Translations under genes and position numbers: made by a program
Shown here: positions 1 to 10,745 of the stretch, piece after piece
Layout of the letters: every line of letters starts with the position of its first letter
How positions within the stretch are numbered: the first letter of the stretch is position 1
From: Blumeriella jaapii
Lineage: Eukaryota > Ascomycota > Leotiomycetes > Helotiales > Drepanopezizaceae
Assembly (NCBI GenBank): GCA_009599575.1
Contig: VWND01000001.1
Location: forward strand, 496,001-560,000
Direction of reading: 5' to 3'
Length of the DNA stretch: 64,000 nt
Notes under the pieces: generated by a model
The model's database searches: none
Told to the model about the DNA's origin: nothing
Seen by the model: only the letters and a program-made list of their open reading frames with translations

Positions 1-1176
1 TCGTCGGCCGAGTGTTTGACCTATCCGTTCTTGTCTACGCAGGCCTCCGCTTCCCATGCTCAACTCTCGTCATTGAGCGGCTCGATCCAATTGTAAAGCC
101 GGGCATCATACCCTCCGCTCATGTCCATCATATCGTCGGCGGCAACGCTTTCAACGCCTCCATGAGTGGAGACATCGGCGAGCAAGCGACTTGCACGACG
201 TGTCAGATGTCGGAGGACTTCTCTAACTACTGGACTGCCGCGCTGTACTTCAAGCATCCCACCAACGGCTTGTACCATCGCGTGCCTGTCATGCCCGTTC
301 ATCCTCTCCTCGGTGGCTCCGAAGGCGTGGAGGGCGGCCTGACGGTTTACTATACGCAGTCGACCTTGTTCAAAGACGATTTGGAGCATCAAAAAGTCAA
401 ATCCTTTCCGCCGGTAAGCACAGGAAAGGCTGAAAAGCACCTACGCGGTGTCTGTGGTCGGATCCTCACGGCCTCGTAGGGGTTCCGCATGACGGTCGGC
501 AACTCGACGAGCACCGGACGTGCCCAGATCGGCCTGCGATACCAGTGTCTCGCAGCCGACGGTACCAGAAGCAGGGAGAGCGCTGAGTTTCCTGACAAGC
601 CATGCCCAGGCGGCATCTTCACCACGCATCACTTCCCAGCGTGAGCAAATCACCTCTTCACACTTTGAAGTCTGCGATATCTTGCCAACTGATCCTGTAG
701 GTGTTGGGACGGCAAGAAACTCGACAGCCCCAATCATCAATCGCACATGTACAACACCATCACAGCTGATGGCTTTGACGTGCCAGCTGCGAAATGCCCA
801 GCTTCTCACCCCGTCCGCATGCCTCAGGTGGCGTACGAGACGGTCTGGGAAACAAGGAGCTTTAACCATCTGTGGCGTTCCGGGCATCCGAACCCGTTCG
901 TGTGGAGCTTTGGGCCCTATGCTGCGGGCACTCATGCGGATTACCTGTTTGGGTGGAAGGGAGATTCGTTGCAGCGAGCTATGGATCAGAGTGAATGCTT
1001 CTACGACGGGTGTGGGAGTCTGGTGAAGCAGCCGATGTCGACGGCGAACAAGTGTAAGGTTCGGCAGACGGTTAGGGAAGAGACTGAGGGTTGTAAGTTT
1101 TACATCGGTTCTGGGTGGGATTATGCCGAGCCGATACTGACACGTCTCAGGGCTGAAGAGACTTCCTGGATCGTAG
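1..1176 (+). CDS. DUF1996 domain secreted protein (5' end outside window)
   Basis: Partial gene; the first exon lies left of the window. Exons seen: about 43-413 (acceptor CAG at 40-42, or the exon may continue to the edge), 480-640, 701-1092 and 1151-1176, all joined by GT-AG introns of 58-66 bp in consistent phase. The joined product shows the DUF1996 pattern: a FPCSTLVIERLDPIVKPG start, a GGNAFNASM segment, FRMTVGNSTSTGRAQIGLRY, then CWDGKKLDSPNHQSHM, and a DYLFGWKGDSLQRAMD segment near the C-terminus. The last short exon encodes WLKRLPGS and a stop, which is the usual ending of the family. DUF1996 proteins are mostly secreted fungal proteins, often fused to WSC domains; their biochemical activity is not established. 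No WSC domain is visible in the part seen. Confidence 0.88.
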
Positions 1177-3276
1177 TGCTGTACAGTATGACTACACACG
1201 TGATCCTCCTTGATATTTTACAGGCAGTTTTTGCATCTCGCTGCCTCTAGAGTTTTCTCTGCGCTTTTGGTACGTGTAAATTGCTTGTTTGTCGTAATCA
1301 CGAAAGTAGGGCATCAAGTTCTGGGACCGGTACATACTTCGAAATTTCTTCATGTTTTAGGTGCGGAATTGGCTCACCCTGTACTAGTAGAGTCTGCTGT
1401 TCGCATTCCATCGCATTCCAGGTTCAGTCGGCCTGGATACATCTCTCAGTAATCTTTTGCGAGCTCGGTATGAACCCAAACCATACCTCTTAGGCAACGT
1501 CGCGAAAACATCTCTATCGCGGCGAACCTTGGTCTGATCCAAGGGGGAGATAAGCGATCCATAGCAGCTAGCACGTTTCTAGGAAGAAGTTGCATTTATG
1601 TCTTCCGTTCAGTGGCTTGGATGGCCAAGCGGATTATTAGATATCTATTCTAGCCGTGCTTTTCGAAGAGCGAGAAGCACCAGCTTCGAGAGAAGGGGTC
1701 ACACTTTTTCAGCAGGCACGAAGTTCCGGAGAGAAAGGCAGGCAGGGGGGAAAGGGGCTTGTCGGAGCTCCTGCCCTTGTACATACTTGAGTGCTGGGTG
1801 CTGGCATGAATACTTTACTTACGGTAGGTTTGTCTCGGTGTCAGGTGGGGGAGTTTGGCTGACAGTCCGGCTCACATACATACCTATAATACAGTACATG
1901 CATGGCCCTTTGGGTGAATTTAAGCCGGGTTGGGGATAAGCAATTGATAATTAGTGAAGTCAGATGTCGTAGTCTGGCGTGCTTTGCGATATGCGCCAAT
2001 CCCCTATTCCCAAGATGTCTAGGGTCTTGGTTATCGAGCGTGTCAACGGCAGTACATTTCAATACATTCAAATGAACGTACTCAACCACCGAGAATTGCG
2101 TACCGCACTTACTATCTTGCATGAATTGCACTTCGTCTGACACATGTCCAATATGTCCGTCGGCTAAAAGGCGAGGCTCAACCAAGCGAAAGATAAGCGA
2201 GGGGTACTGTACATACAGCCAGCGGGTTTGAGCGGGAACGGAACAACGTATAGCCGTCCGTAGCTTCTGTTTAGCCCGCACGCTTCTACGGAGCATTCTT
2301 TCTTTTCACTCCGCGACACATTCAATCAACATCAAGAATACACATCCACCATCACGAATCGCCACGGATTGCATAGTCAAGACAGAGAGACGCAATCGCC
2401 CACATGCGGAGATGAGAAGATGTCTTGCCTCACCCTCCGTGCCACAGTACCATGCCGCCCTGTCCACGCGTACACTTCTCTTGGCCTACGCGATTCTTGC
2501 TTCTCTCAGCATCGAATGCAGGGCAATCAGTCCGACTTTGCGAGGCGCCCGGTGGCCGAACACTGCATATACTATACATACACATAGATAGGGACATATC
2601 GGTCGCAAGATGCCAGAACAGGTAGAAATTCCTCGTTCTGGAAAGTACGTCGTCGTCGTCACATTGTTATCATTTTCCCCAACGTCCGGGACCAGGACCA
2701 GGTCCAGGTCCACCAGTCCGGGTGGGGACGGGTCTGCGGAGCCACAAGCACAAGGAGTTTGCTACAATGTGCTGCGTTGCCCTGCGTTGCCCTGCTTTGG
2801 TTGCAAGTGGTCGCACAAGAGACGGGCAGGAATGCGTGCGACTCGAGATGTCGAAATGCGATATCCAATCATCCAATGAGGAGGCCCGTGATTCCGGATC
2901 TCTAGATTCCCGTGGAGGCGCAGGGACTAGAGGACGACGACGACGACGCGACTGAGCGCACAGTCAGCACGTCCTGTTGGTCTGACAGGAGCGATTGAGG
3001 GGAGAGGAGGAGTGTGCGGCGAGCGAGTCGCAGATGCGCCGGACTGGACTCGAAGAGGAATGGTCGGTCCGGCATTTGGGGTCCCCGTACTGGACTAACA
3101 AAACACTCTAAACAAGAGCAATCCAGATTCTTTGTTCGGTGTTGTATTTGTATACATACATTGCTCCCCCTTCCTCCCGTCCGGAGAGCTGAGGCGAGTG
3201 AAGTTGTGCGGTCAAGACAGTCAGTCATTGCAATCACAATTGCAACACATCTCCCATCTCCATCTTCATCTCGACG
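1177..3276. other. Intergenic, 2.1 kb, no convincing gene
   Basis: Open frames here conflict on both strands and match nothing I recognise. The stretch holds low-complexity runs (ACCAGGTCC repeats near 2,690-2,720, a GAC run at 2,934-2,948) and ends in a CT- and CA-rich leader just before the ATG at 3,277, so the right part is probably the promoter and 5' UTR of the DOMON gene. Confidence 0.6.
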
Positions 3277-5324
3277 ATGAAGTCGACTTTACCATCAACG
3301 CTGGCCGGGGCTGTGGTGGGATTAGGTATGCACGCGCTTCCCCTTTTCTCCCTCTTTCTCTCTTTTTCGACTTAGTAGAGCACAGGAGGAGACGAAGATG
3401 GAAATGCGACCATTGCTGATACAACATCTTCCTCTTTCTAGCATCCCTTTCCACAGCACAAATCACCTTCGCGCCCGGCCCATCCTACAGTGTGGCCGTG
3501 CCCGCTGGCTCCTCCATCTCTGCCTCCTCGACAGGCCCCCTCTACTTCCAGATTTCCGCGCCCGCTACTTACCAATGGGTCGGCCTGGGCATCGGCTCGC
3601 AGATGGCCGGCAGTACCATTTTCGTCATGTACGCCGACGGCAACGGGAATGTAACCATCAGTGGGAGGACCGGGACCGGACATTCGCAGCCGCGGATGGA
3701 TAGCACGATTCAGTCCGGCTTGACCCTGTTGGAGGGGAGTGGAATCGTGGGCGGAAAGATGGTTGCGAATGTTAAGTGTAGGTCCAGTTTGAGTTTTTGC
3801 CAATTCCCCCGGATCGACGAGACTGGGGCTAGGCCGGGCTGGGCCGGGCCGGGCGGAGGAAGAACGCAGAACTACCCAAGCGAATGGGAATATCAACGCT
3901 GATGGATAATGGATAGGCACGACTTGTATGCTCGACTCGGATGCGTCGTCCACCGCATCCCCGTGGATCGCCGCATGGAATGTTGGCTCTGCGCTCGACA
4001 GCACATCCACCTCCGCCAACATTAACCAACATAGTCTCTCGAGCATCGCTCAGGTGCAGCTGGATCTGACTGGCAAAGCCTCGATCGCGTCAGACTCGAA
4101 TCCCTTCGTCTCAAGCGCCGCCGCTAATCCCTCTTCGGGCTCCTCGCCCACGACCGCCAACGCCGGCAGCAGCCCTACAACCGTTCCAGCAACTGGGTAT
4201 GGACTTCTACCCGGGAACGCCCAGTTCCATTTTTACCAGCCATCAAGGTCTTGAAGGAGATGCTAATGCTTCGAGCAGTAACTCGGGCTCGGGCTCGGGC
4301 GTGACTTTCGGTAACGCCAACTCCAACGCCATGATAGATTACCAGAAAGCTCACGGCATCATCATGGGCGTCGTCATGGTGCTACTCTTCCCTTTCGCAG
4401 CTATGTTTGTGCGAATGGGTGGCAGTGGCATCGTACATGGTATCTTACAGGTCTTGAGTCTGTGTGCGCTGATTGTGGGACTGGGACTGGGCATCAAGCT
4501 GGCGGACCTGACACAAAACGTGAGTTCTCCTTTTGCAAAGAGACAGTGGTCTCCTCCTCCCGGCTTTGATCCGACTTCTTTCCCGGGGTTTGGGGACGAT
4601 GGAGGTAGTGGAGACAATGGAAACGGAGGGAGCAGTGGCAGCGGAGCGACGAGCAGCGGTGGTGGATCGAGTGGGAGCGGGAGCACTACGTTTGGCGGAG
4701 CCGCAGGAGCATCGGCGGGAGAAGGAGGGTCAAGATCCGAGGTAGTCCTCTCTGCATAGTCGCTGCATGGCCGTGGCATCAGGCCCTGCCCCTTCTCCCC
4801 TCCTCTTCCCTCCTCTCCCTCCCCGTTCCTCGACCCAGAACTTAGCTGCATTGTCTATCCTTAGACAAGCATGGCTAGGGAATTTCGCTAACACAACCTC
4901 CTCTCAGGTGTTCAACAACACACACACCATCTTCGGAATTGTCATCGTTGCACTCTTTCTCATCCAGCCCATCTTGGGCATAATCCATCATCTCCAGTAC
5001 AGGCGCAACCTCGCCCGCGCCCCCGTCTCGTACCTGCACATCTGGTACGGCCGGCTTATCATCTTGCTCGGCGTCATCAACGGCGGTCTAGGTCTCCAGC
5101 TCGCCGACAATACGAAGAACGGCGAGATTGCGTACGGCGTCGTGGCGGGCGTTGTGGGCCTCACCTACATCTTGATGTGTATCTTCAAGCGCAAGGGTGG
5201 CGCCTCGGCCCAACCTCCATGGAAGAAGGAAGGCGATGTAGGCTTGACGTCCGTGGGAAGCAATCCGCCAGCTCCGCCGCAGTATGCCGCTGGACGAGAG
5301 GGTGCCCAACCGCATTACTCCTAG
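3277..5324 (+). CDS. DOMON (CDH-type cytochrome) - cytochrome b561 membrane protein
   Basis: Five exons: 3277-3325, 3442-3777, 3917-4196, 4279-4519 (or from 4240), and 4908-5324. The start at 3277 gives a signal peptide (MKSTLPSTLAGAVVGLASLS). Exon 2 encodes a DOMON / cellobiose-dehydrogenase-like cytochrome domain (WVGLGIGSQMAGSTIFVMYA, then a GHSQP histidine; Met and His are the expected haem ligands). Exons 4-5 encode a cytochrome b561 / ferric reductase-like helical bundle, with histidines in YQKAHGIIMG, GGSGIVHGI, NNTHTIFGIVIV and YLHIWYGR. A Ser/Gly-rich linker joins the two halves. Such proteins move electrons across the plasma membrane, probably between a cytoplasmic donor and extracellular acceptors; the substrate is unknown. 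The exon-4 donor is ambiguous: GT at 4520 or at 4742 both keep frame, the second adding a 74-residue Gly/Ser-rich loop. Confidence 0.85.
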
Positions 5325-5806
5325 CGGACGGTGTTTAAGTAGGCGGACAATGCTGGATCATGGGGTTTTAGGTGACGGGGCGCTCACCTTTGAATTATTG
5401 TTAGTTTTAGCCATGTGATTTGGATTGCTTTTGGATACTATGGTAACGAAGGGGCTTGGGTTTGGGCTGTATGTATCTCTTATGTTGTTCGCCTTTCAGA
5501 GGGCTCGACTTCCGGGGCCGAAACTTGACCTGGCTGGGCTGGGCTGGGCTGGGCTGGTAGGTGATTATAACACCACATTATCGAAATGAAAACACACCGC
5601 ACATTCCATCTCACCAGTTGGCAAACAATGTACATTGTACCTACAGTACTGTACATACCTACAGCTTGGATCCCACATCTGTACTGTACTGTACTGTACC
5701 TTACTGTACATAGCTCTCGTCTATTTTGCTCGCCAAGCTCGAAATTTGGCGCTGGCGCTTCCTGCGTCAATGCACCTGAAGCGTCCCAAATTTCCATCCC
5801 CACGCA
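5325..5806. other. Intergenic with GGCTG and GTAC-palindrome repeats
   Basis: A run of five CTGGG units lies at about 5,530-5,557. Clustered TACTGTAC / GTACAT palindromes follow at about 5,629-5,712. This is the upstream region of BCS1; no coding signal is seen. Confidence 0.6.
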
Positions 5807-7204
5807 ATGTTCGACCCGACGACATCAACCGCCCCAACCGTCTCAACCTCCCTCCTCCCTCTCGATGCCCTCTTCAACAATCCCCTCTTCGCCGGTGGTG
5901 TCGGTCTCGCAGGCCTCGGAGCTGCGGCTGCTCTCGCGCGAAAGGGATTAGTCCGGGGCGCAACCCTCGTCCGGCGGCGCCTCCTCATCGGCGTCGAGGT
6001 CAGCAAGCTTGACCCTTCCTACAAATGGCTCCTCGCATGGCTCTCTCTCCCTCGCCCACAGCCCGGGTTCCTTGCCTCGCGGTTGACCCGCATCAATGAC
6101 TTTTCCATGGCCACGGCCATGAAGTCGAACAAGGCAAGCGATGCGCGCTTCCTGCTACAGCCCGGCTACGGGAGGTATATCATCAAGCACGACAACACCT
6201 ACATCTCAGTCAACCGGGAGAAGCAGAGCTCGTCGAATCATCACACGGGAGAGCCGCACGAGACGCTGACGCTCACGGCGCTCTACGCCCAGAGACATGT
6301 GTTCGAGAGCGTATTCCGGGATGCGCATCAACTGGCGTTGACGGCGCAAGAAGGAAAGACGGTGATGTACACTGCGCAGATGAATGAGTGGAAGCCCTTT
6401 GGCGATGCGCGGAAGAAGCGCCCTCTGCAATCGGTCGTGTTGGACGAGGGCATCAAGGAGCGCGTCGTGGACGACGTCAAGGACTTTCTCGCTCGGCAGA
6501 GCTGGTATGTGGAGCGGGGCATCCCCTACAGGAGAGGCTATCTGTTGTACGGGCCGCCTGGGAGTGGCAAAAGTTCGTTCATACAAGGATTGGCTGGAGA
6601 GCTGGATTTTGGCATTGCGCTCATTAATTTGAGCGAGAGGGGCATGACAGACGATAAGCTGGCACATCTCATGACTGTGTTGCCGCCGAGAACAATTCTT
6701 CTGCTGGAAGATGCTGATGCAGCTTTCAACAATCGGCGGCAGGCGAGCGAGGACGGCTTCACGGGCATGACAGTCACATTTTCGGGCTTGCTCAATGCTT
6801 TGGATGGCGTTGCGGCGGGCGAGGAGCGGGTGGCATTCTTGACCACGAACCACATCGATCGATTAGACGAGGCTCTGATTCGACCCGGAAGAGTGGATAT
6901 GACCGTACGCATAGGAGAAGCCACGCGGTACCAGGCCGGGGAGATGTGGGATCGCTTCTATGGAGACCTCGATACGGACGGACAGGGGAAGATGCGGTTC
7001 CTGCAGAGGCTTGAAGAAATTGGACTTGTTGCGGACGTTACGGAGAAGATCAAGCCGAGGTTCCAGACGAGCACCGCTGCTATTCAGGGCTTGTTCTTGT
7101 TCAACAAGGATAATATGAATGGGGCGATTGTGATGGCCGAGGGCTTGATCCCGCGCATCTACGAGCCTGAGCAGCACGGCGCGGTTATCAAAGTACCTGC
7201 CTGA
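5807..7204 (+). CDS. BCS1: Mitochondrial AAA ATPase chaperone BCS1
   Basis: Intronless, 465 residues, the usual length of fungal BCS1. A short N-terminal segment and a transmembrane helix (about residues 25-45, GGVGLAGLGAAAALARKG) precede the BCS1-specific region. The AAA module follows: Walker A GPPGSGKS at about 249-256, Walker B ILLLEDADA at about 297-305, and a sensor/arginine region LTTNHIDRLDEALIRPGRVD near 345-364. BCS1 sits in the mitochondrial inner membrane and moves the folded Rieske iron-sulphur protein across it during assembly of respiratory complex III. The ATG at 5807 opens the whole frame and no alternative is needed. The frame is intact and all key residues are present. Confidence 0.96.
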   Translation: MFDPTTSTAPTVSTSLLPLDALFNNPLFAGGVGLAGLGAAAALARKGLVRGATLVRRRLLIGVEVSKLDPSYKWLLAWLSLPRPQPGFLASRLTRINDFSMATAMKSNKASDARFLLQPGYGRYIIKHDNTYISVNREKQSSSNHHTGEPHETLTLTALYAQRHVFESVFRDAHQLALTAQEGKTVMYTAQMNEWKPFGDARKKRPLQSVVLDEGIKERVVDDVKDFLARQSWYVERGIPYRRGYLLYGPPGSGKSSFIQGLAGELDFGIALINLSERGMTDDKLAHLMTVLPPRTILLLEDADAAFNNRRQASEDGFTGMTVTFSGLLNALDGVAAGEERVAFLTTNHIDRLDEALIRPGRVDMTVRIGEATRYQAGEMWDRFYGDLDTDGQGKMRFLQRLEEIGLVADVTEKIKPRFQTSTAAIQGLFLFNKDNMNGAIVMAEGLIPRIYEPEQHGAVIKVPA

Positions 7205-8655
7205 GCCGCTTCACCGGTCGACCCCCTCGCGCCTTTTCAGGACCACTTTCCTGGCTGTTTGTAACATGTTGTACGAGATGACCGTGTAGCGTGGCATGTA
7301 AGATACAAAATCCAGAAAAATGATACCCACGGCTAGACCGATCCGTCAGTCTTCACTCATGCAAACCCCGCTTCGCCGTTGCCTCCTCTGCTCAGAGCAA
7401 GCCACCTCACTCAAAGGATTCGATCTCCTCGATTTTCGGCCCTCGCCTCTTGCGAAACCACTGTTCAAAGTAAGATCGGATCAGCAGCTCTCACTCACTC
7501 ACTCACTCACTCACTTACTTTCGCAATAGCGACCACTACCATCAACATCCCTAATCCGGGACTGCAAGCCTCTAGAATGCCCAAACCCTGGAATGGCAAA
7601 GACGGCCAGAGTTCTGCGCAAGACACCCCTGCGGTGGTTCTATTGCGAGCGGTATGACTGGATTGCCTTGAACTATCGTTCGCGTGTGTTATTGGATACT
7701 CGCACTGCTCGACTAAACTGCAATGTGAAAATCCGGTGTGCAGGTGAAAAGCATGGGTTTAGACACGATTCAAGGCCCCTTTTGTGTCTACATTGATCGC
7801 AAGTGAATGGCCGATGGTTCGTCGAAAATACATAAATACACAGCATTCCTATCTCGACCCGTCTATCATCTCGGCAATGCCCCGAAAAATGCCCGTCCTT
7901 TGTGACTGGTTGGCTCGTCGAAGAAGATGTTCGTATCAAGATTCATCGCGCAGAGCGGAAGCGATGCTAGTCTTATTCTTCTATGCTATTAAATAGTATT
8001 AATGTAAGCAGCAAGAGAGAAATCGGGAGAGAACAGGGTCCCAAGTGTCAATATTCTACTTGCAGGTCTCTCTTCGCAAGCTGCCTAGATCTGGTCAAAA
8101 GTTCCCTTGTCTGTCAGGTGGATAAATAATTGACTTATTCTCAAAGCACTCTCATCTCGGTTCAAAGTCATTTACTCAATTTCACATCGACTTGAAATAC
8201 ACGCTTCAATTTTCCGTGATGTAACTTGACATTTCATCATCCATCTGTTTCCACCGCAAACGGAATGCGAATGCGGATCTGATTTCAGTCGCTGGGTAAG
8301 CCCAAAGTCAGGACTGTTTTCTGTCAACAATGAACATCATAACTAAATAGCATAACACTTCTAGTTGTCTAGCAAATTTCCGAAGCAGACGGAGTGATGT
8401 TGTTTGTCAAATACAGCAGGAGGTAGCCTCGGCAAGTAGCGCCCTCGCGTCTCCAGGAATGGAGCTACGCGTCCAACCAAGTTTTTAATCAAAACAGACC
8501 CCCTAGAAACCCCGAACCTCGCAACACCACACCTTCCATCTCCCATCTCCGATCTTTCCTTCGCTCTCACAAGTCTCGAGAGACGCCCTCAAACCCCCTG
8601 AAAAGTCAATCTCTTGAAAAAAAAACCACACTCCAAAAAACCACCAACTACCAAC
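7205..8655. other. Intergenic, 1.45 kb
   Basis: No convincing gene. A CACT/TCAC tetranucleotide run lies at about 7,490-7,518. The right end (8,610-8,655) is an A/C-rich leader typical of a fungal 5' UTR, placed directly before the ATG at 8,656. Confidence 0.55.
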
Positions 8656-9381
8656 ATGCCTCCCCTTCCCACCGGTCCCTGCGACAACTGCGATCTCGAG
8701 GACGAGACTCTCCGGACCAACCCCTTCACCGAAGAACAGCAGTGCTCGGCTTGCCGCGAGCTGAGCATCATCGGCATCACCGACGCCAAGAAACGATTCG
8801 ACCTCAAAGACGCCGACTTCAAAGGACTCAAGCTGAAGACGGAGGCGAAGCCCGCGATCTACGGCAAGGGTGACCGCAAGTGGTACTGGCTTGAGGAGGT
8901 CGAGAAGCGCGCGAAGGAGGTCAAGGAGAAGAAGAGTGAGGAGGAGAAGAAACCCGCGCCGGAGAAGCGCAAGAGGGAGAGCGAGGCTGATCAGGAGGGC
9001 GAGGATGGAGAGCCGGTTGCTAAGCGCGGTCGCGGAAGACCTAAGAAGGTGGATGGAGACGTGAAGGCCAAGACTCCCGCTAAGAAGACGGCGAAGAAGG
9101 AGGCAGTTCCAAAGGAGGAGAAGGCTGCCGCACCTAAGGCGAAGAAGGAGGCAGTTCCAAAGGAGGAGAAGGCTGCCGCACCTAAGGCGAAGAAGGGGGC
9201 TGAGGCTAAGGAGAAGAAGCTTGCTGCACCAAAGGCAAAGAAGGAGGTTGCCCCTAAGGAAAAGAAGCTTGCTGCACCCAAGGAGAAGAAGGACGCTGCA
9301 CCAAAGACCAAGAAGACTATACCTGTTAAGCACGCAGAAGGTACGGCAAAGCCTGGACGAGGCCGACCACCCAAGGCCTGA
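8656..9381 (+). CDS. XPA-type zinc finger protein with AT-hooks and Lys/Ala/Pro repeats
   Basis: 241 residues without introns. I chose the ATG at 8656 (context ACCAACATG) over one 42 bases upstream because the upstream part reads like A/C-rich leader. Residues C9, C12, C30 and C33 form C-X2-C-X17-C-X2-C, the exact spacing of the XPA/Rad14 zinc finger. It is followed by ITDAKKRFDLKDADFKGLKL, which resembles the start of the XPA C-terminal DNA-binding domain, and by an aromatic KWYWLEEVEKRAKE helix. The rest is basic and disordered: an AT-hook GRGRPKK, many KKEAVPKEEK / KLAAPK repeats like a histone H1 tail, and a second AT-hook GRGRPPKA at the very C-terminus. It is likely nuclear and DNA-binding. 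It is too short and divergent to call the repair protein Rad14, so its role is unknown. Confidence 0.8.
   Translation: MPPLPTGPCDNCDLEDETLRTNPFTEEQQCSACRELSIIGITDAKKRFDLKDADFKGLKLKTEAKPAIYGKGDRKWYWLEEVEKRAKEVKEKKSEEEKKPAPEKRKRESEADQEGEDGEPVAKRGRGRPKKVDGDVKAKTPAKKTAKKEAVPKEEKAAAPKAKKEAVPKEEKAAAPKAKKGAEAKEKKLAAPKAKKEVAPKEKKLAAPKEKKDAAPKTKKTIPVKHAEGTAKPGRGRPPKA
9094..9189 (+). repeat. Perfect 48-bp tandem duplication in coding sequence
   Basis: The 16-codon unit encoding KKEAVPKEEKAAAPKA occurs twice back to back without a base change (9094-9141 and 9142-9189), inside the basic tail of the XPA-like gene. More diverged versions of the unit continue to about 9,310. The identity implies a recent in-frame expansion. 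Confidence 0.85.
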
Positions 9382-9700
9382 ACGGGTAGATGGCGCTGAG
9401 TGCTTGATCTGTGCTGTGGGCATTCGCGAAGTAGGGCGTTCTTAGGGGAGATGGTTTCGGGCAGACGCCTTGGGCATCTGGCAGTGTACGATATTGGAGC
9501 GGGCAATTGCACTTAAGTTGCTGTGAAAAAAGGCTCGATGATATTAATGGTCGTTGCGTTTCAGCTGGGAGCATCACGAGTAAAAGAATTGGACTTACAG
9601 CGCAGCACAATAGTTGCTTTAGTTGCATGCAGCACTACAGGTCTGTTTCTCCCGCGCTGCACTTTCTACTAGGAGTTTACCGGCTTTCTGCTTGTTATCA
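9382..9700. other. Convergent intergenic spacer
   Basis: 320 bases between two converging genes; it should hold both 3' UTRs. No other structure is seen. Confidence 0.5.
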
Positions 9701-10745
9701 TCAGTACTGGCCCCCAATGATCACGCTCGAGATCCTGCTCCTTGTGGGCATGAGCCCAAACGTCTTCCAAAACTCCCTTGTGTCGTAGCACCTTCCCAGC
9801 GTCTCCATATCCCTAGGCAAGGCTCGAACACCCTCCTCCTCCATGAGCTCCCCAATCCACTTGATCTGCTTCTCCGCCCTCTCATCATTGCCATTCTGAG
9901 CATCCAGCTCGCCCGCAAAGCCAAGGATCAAGGACCACCAGTCGTAGACTTGCAGATCAGTCAACATCTGGCACAGTAATCAGCTCGACTTCCCCATCAA
10001 ACGAAACCGAAAGGAAACCACTAACCCATCGCTGGCCCTCCGCCTTCCCAAAGTTCCGATGCACGGCCACGATCGCCCTCGCAACGTCGACACCATGCAC
10101 CATGTGCAGGCTCCCCTTGCCCTTCAGGATCTCCTTCGTGCCGGCCACGCGATCAATCCAATGAACAGCGTTCCGCTGCCCGCCCCACAAGCCCGCCAGA
10201 TTCACGACGGCGCCGCCTCGCCTCAGCAGCTCGTCCTCGGCCTGGGCCCTCGCGTCCGCGACATCATATCGCGAGTGTCTCGTGACCCAGGGCTCCTGTT
10301 CGGGAATGGTCCAGATGCCGGTGCTGCCCAGCTGCACGAAGTTGAAGCTCGTCTTAAGGCCGGAGAAGCTGGCGTGGCTCTGCACGTACGCGTCGACCAG
10401 GGCCTGGGTCTGGGAGGCGCCTTTGAGCGGGAACGTGATGAGCACCGTCGTGGCGGAGGGGAGCGCGCGGTACTGCGCGATCTCCTCTTTGGAGTCCGGG
10501 TCGGCGTCGGGCCTGAACTTGAAGGGGATGGTGCCGTCGCGGCCGGTCGTCGTCGTGGCTGCGTGGCTGATCTTTGAGGCCTTGAGAAGGGGGAGCAGGA
10601 AGGTGGATGTCAGCCGGCGCCGAGGATTAGGAGGTCGACTTTGGACGGGGAGCTGGCAGGGTTTGGTTGCGACTGTTATGGAGATGTTAGGGCTTCTCGT
10701 GTTAAAAGCGAGAATGGGAGGACTTACGGTCATTATGAGTGTCAT
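9701..10745 (-). CDS. NAD(P)-binding Rossmann protein with a one-base frameshift
   Basis: Minus strand, three exons: 10728-10745, 10026-10672 and 9701-9967, with introns of 55 bp (GTAAGT...ACAG) and 58 bp (GTTAGT...CCAG). After the first intron the frame reads SQPNPASSPSKVDLLILGAG, a clean Rossmann dinucleotide-binding strand and glycine loop. At 10,611 one base seems to be missing: TGACATCC occurs where TGGACATCC would give GAGWTSTF and join the rest of the protein (FLLPLLKASKISHAATTTTG onwards). The remainder carries ATTVLITFPL, FVQLGSTGIW and VVNLAGLWGGQRN, as in epimerase-like fungal proteins of unknown substrate. About 310 residues if the base is restored. An alternative ATG-initiated frame exists but loses the glycine motif. 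Either an assembly error or a disabling mutation. Confidence 0.75.

Noticed and set aside
1610..1720. tRNA-like A-box (TGGCCAAGCGG) near 1,623
   Set aside because: No GGTTCGANTCC B-box and no 3' strand that pairs with the acceptor stem at tRNA distance.
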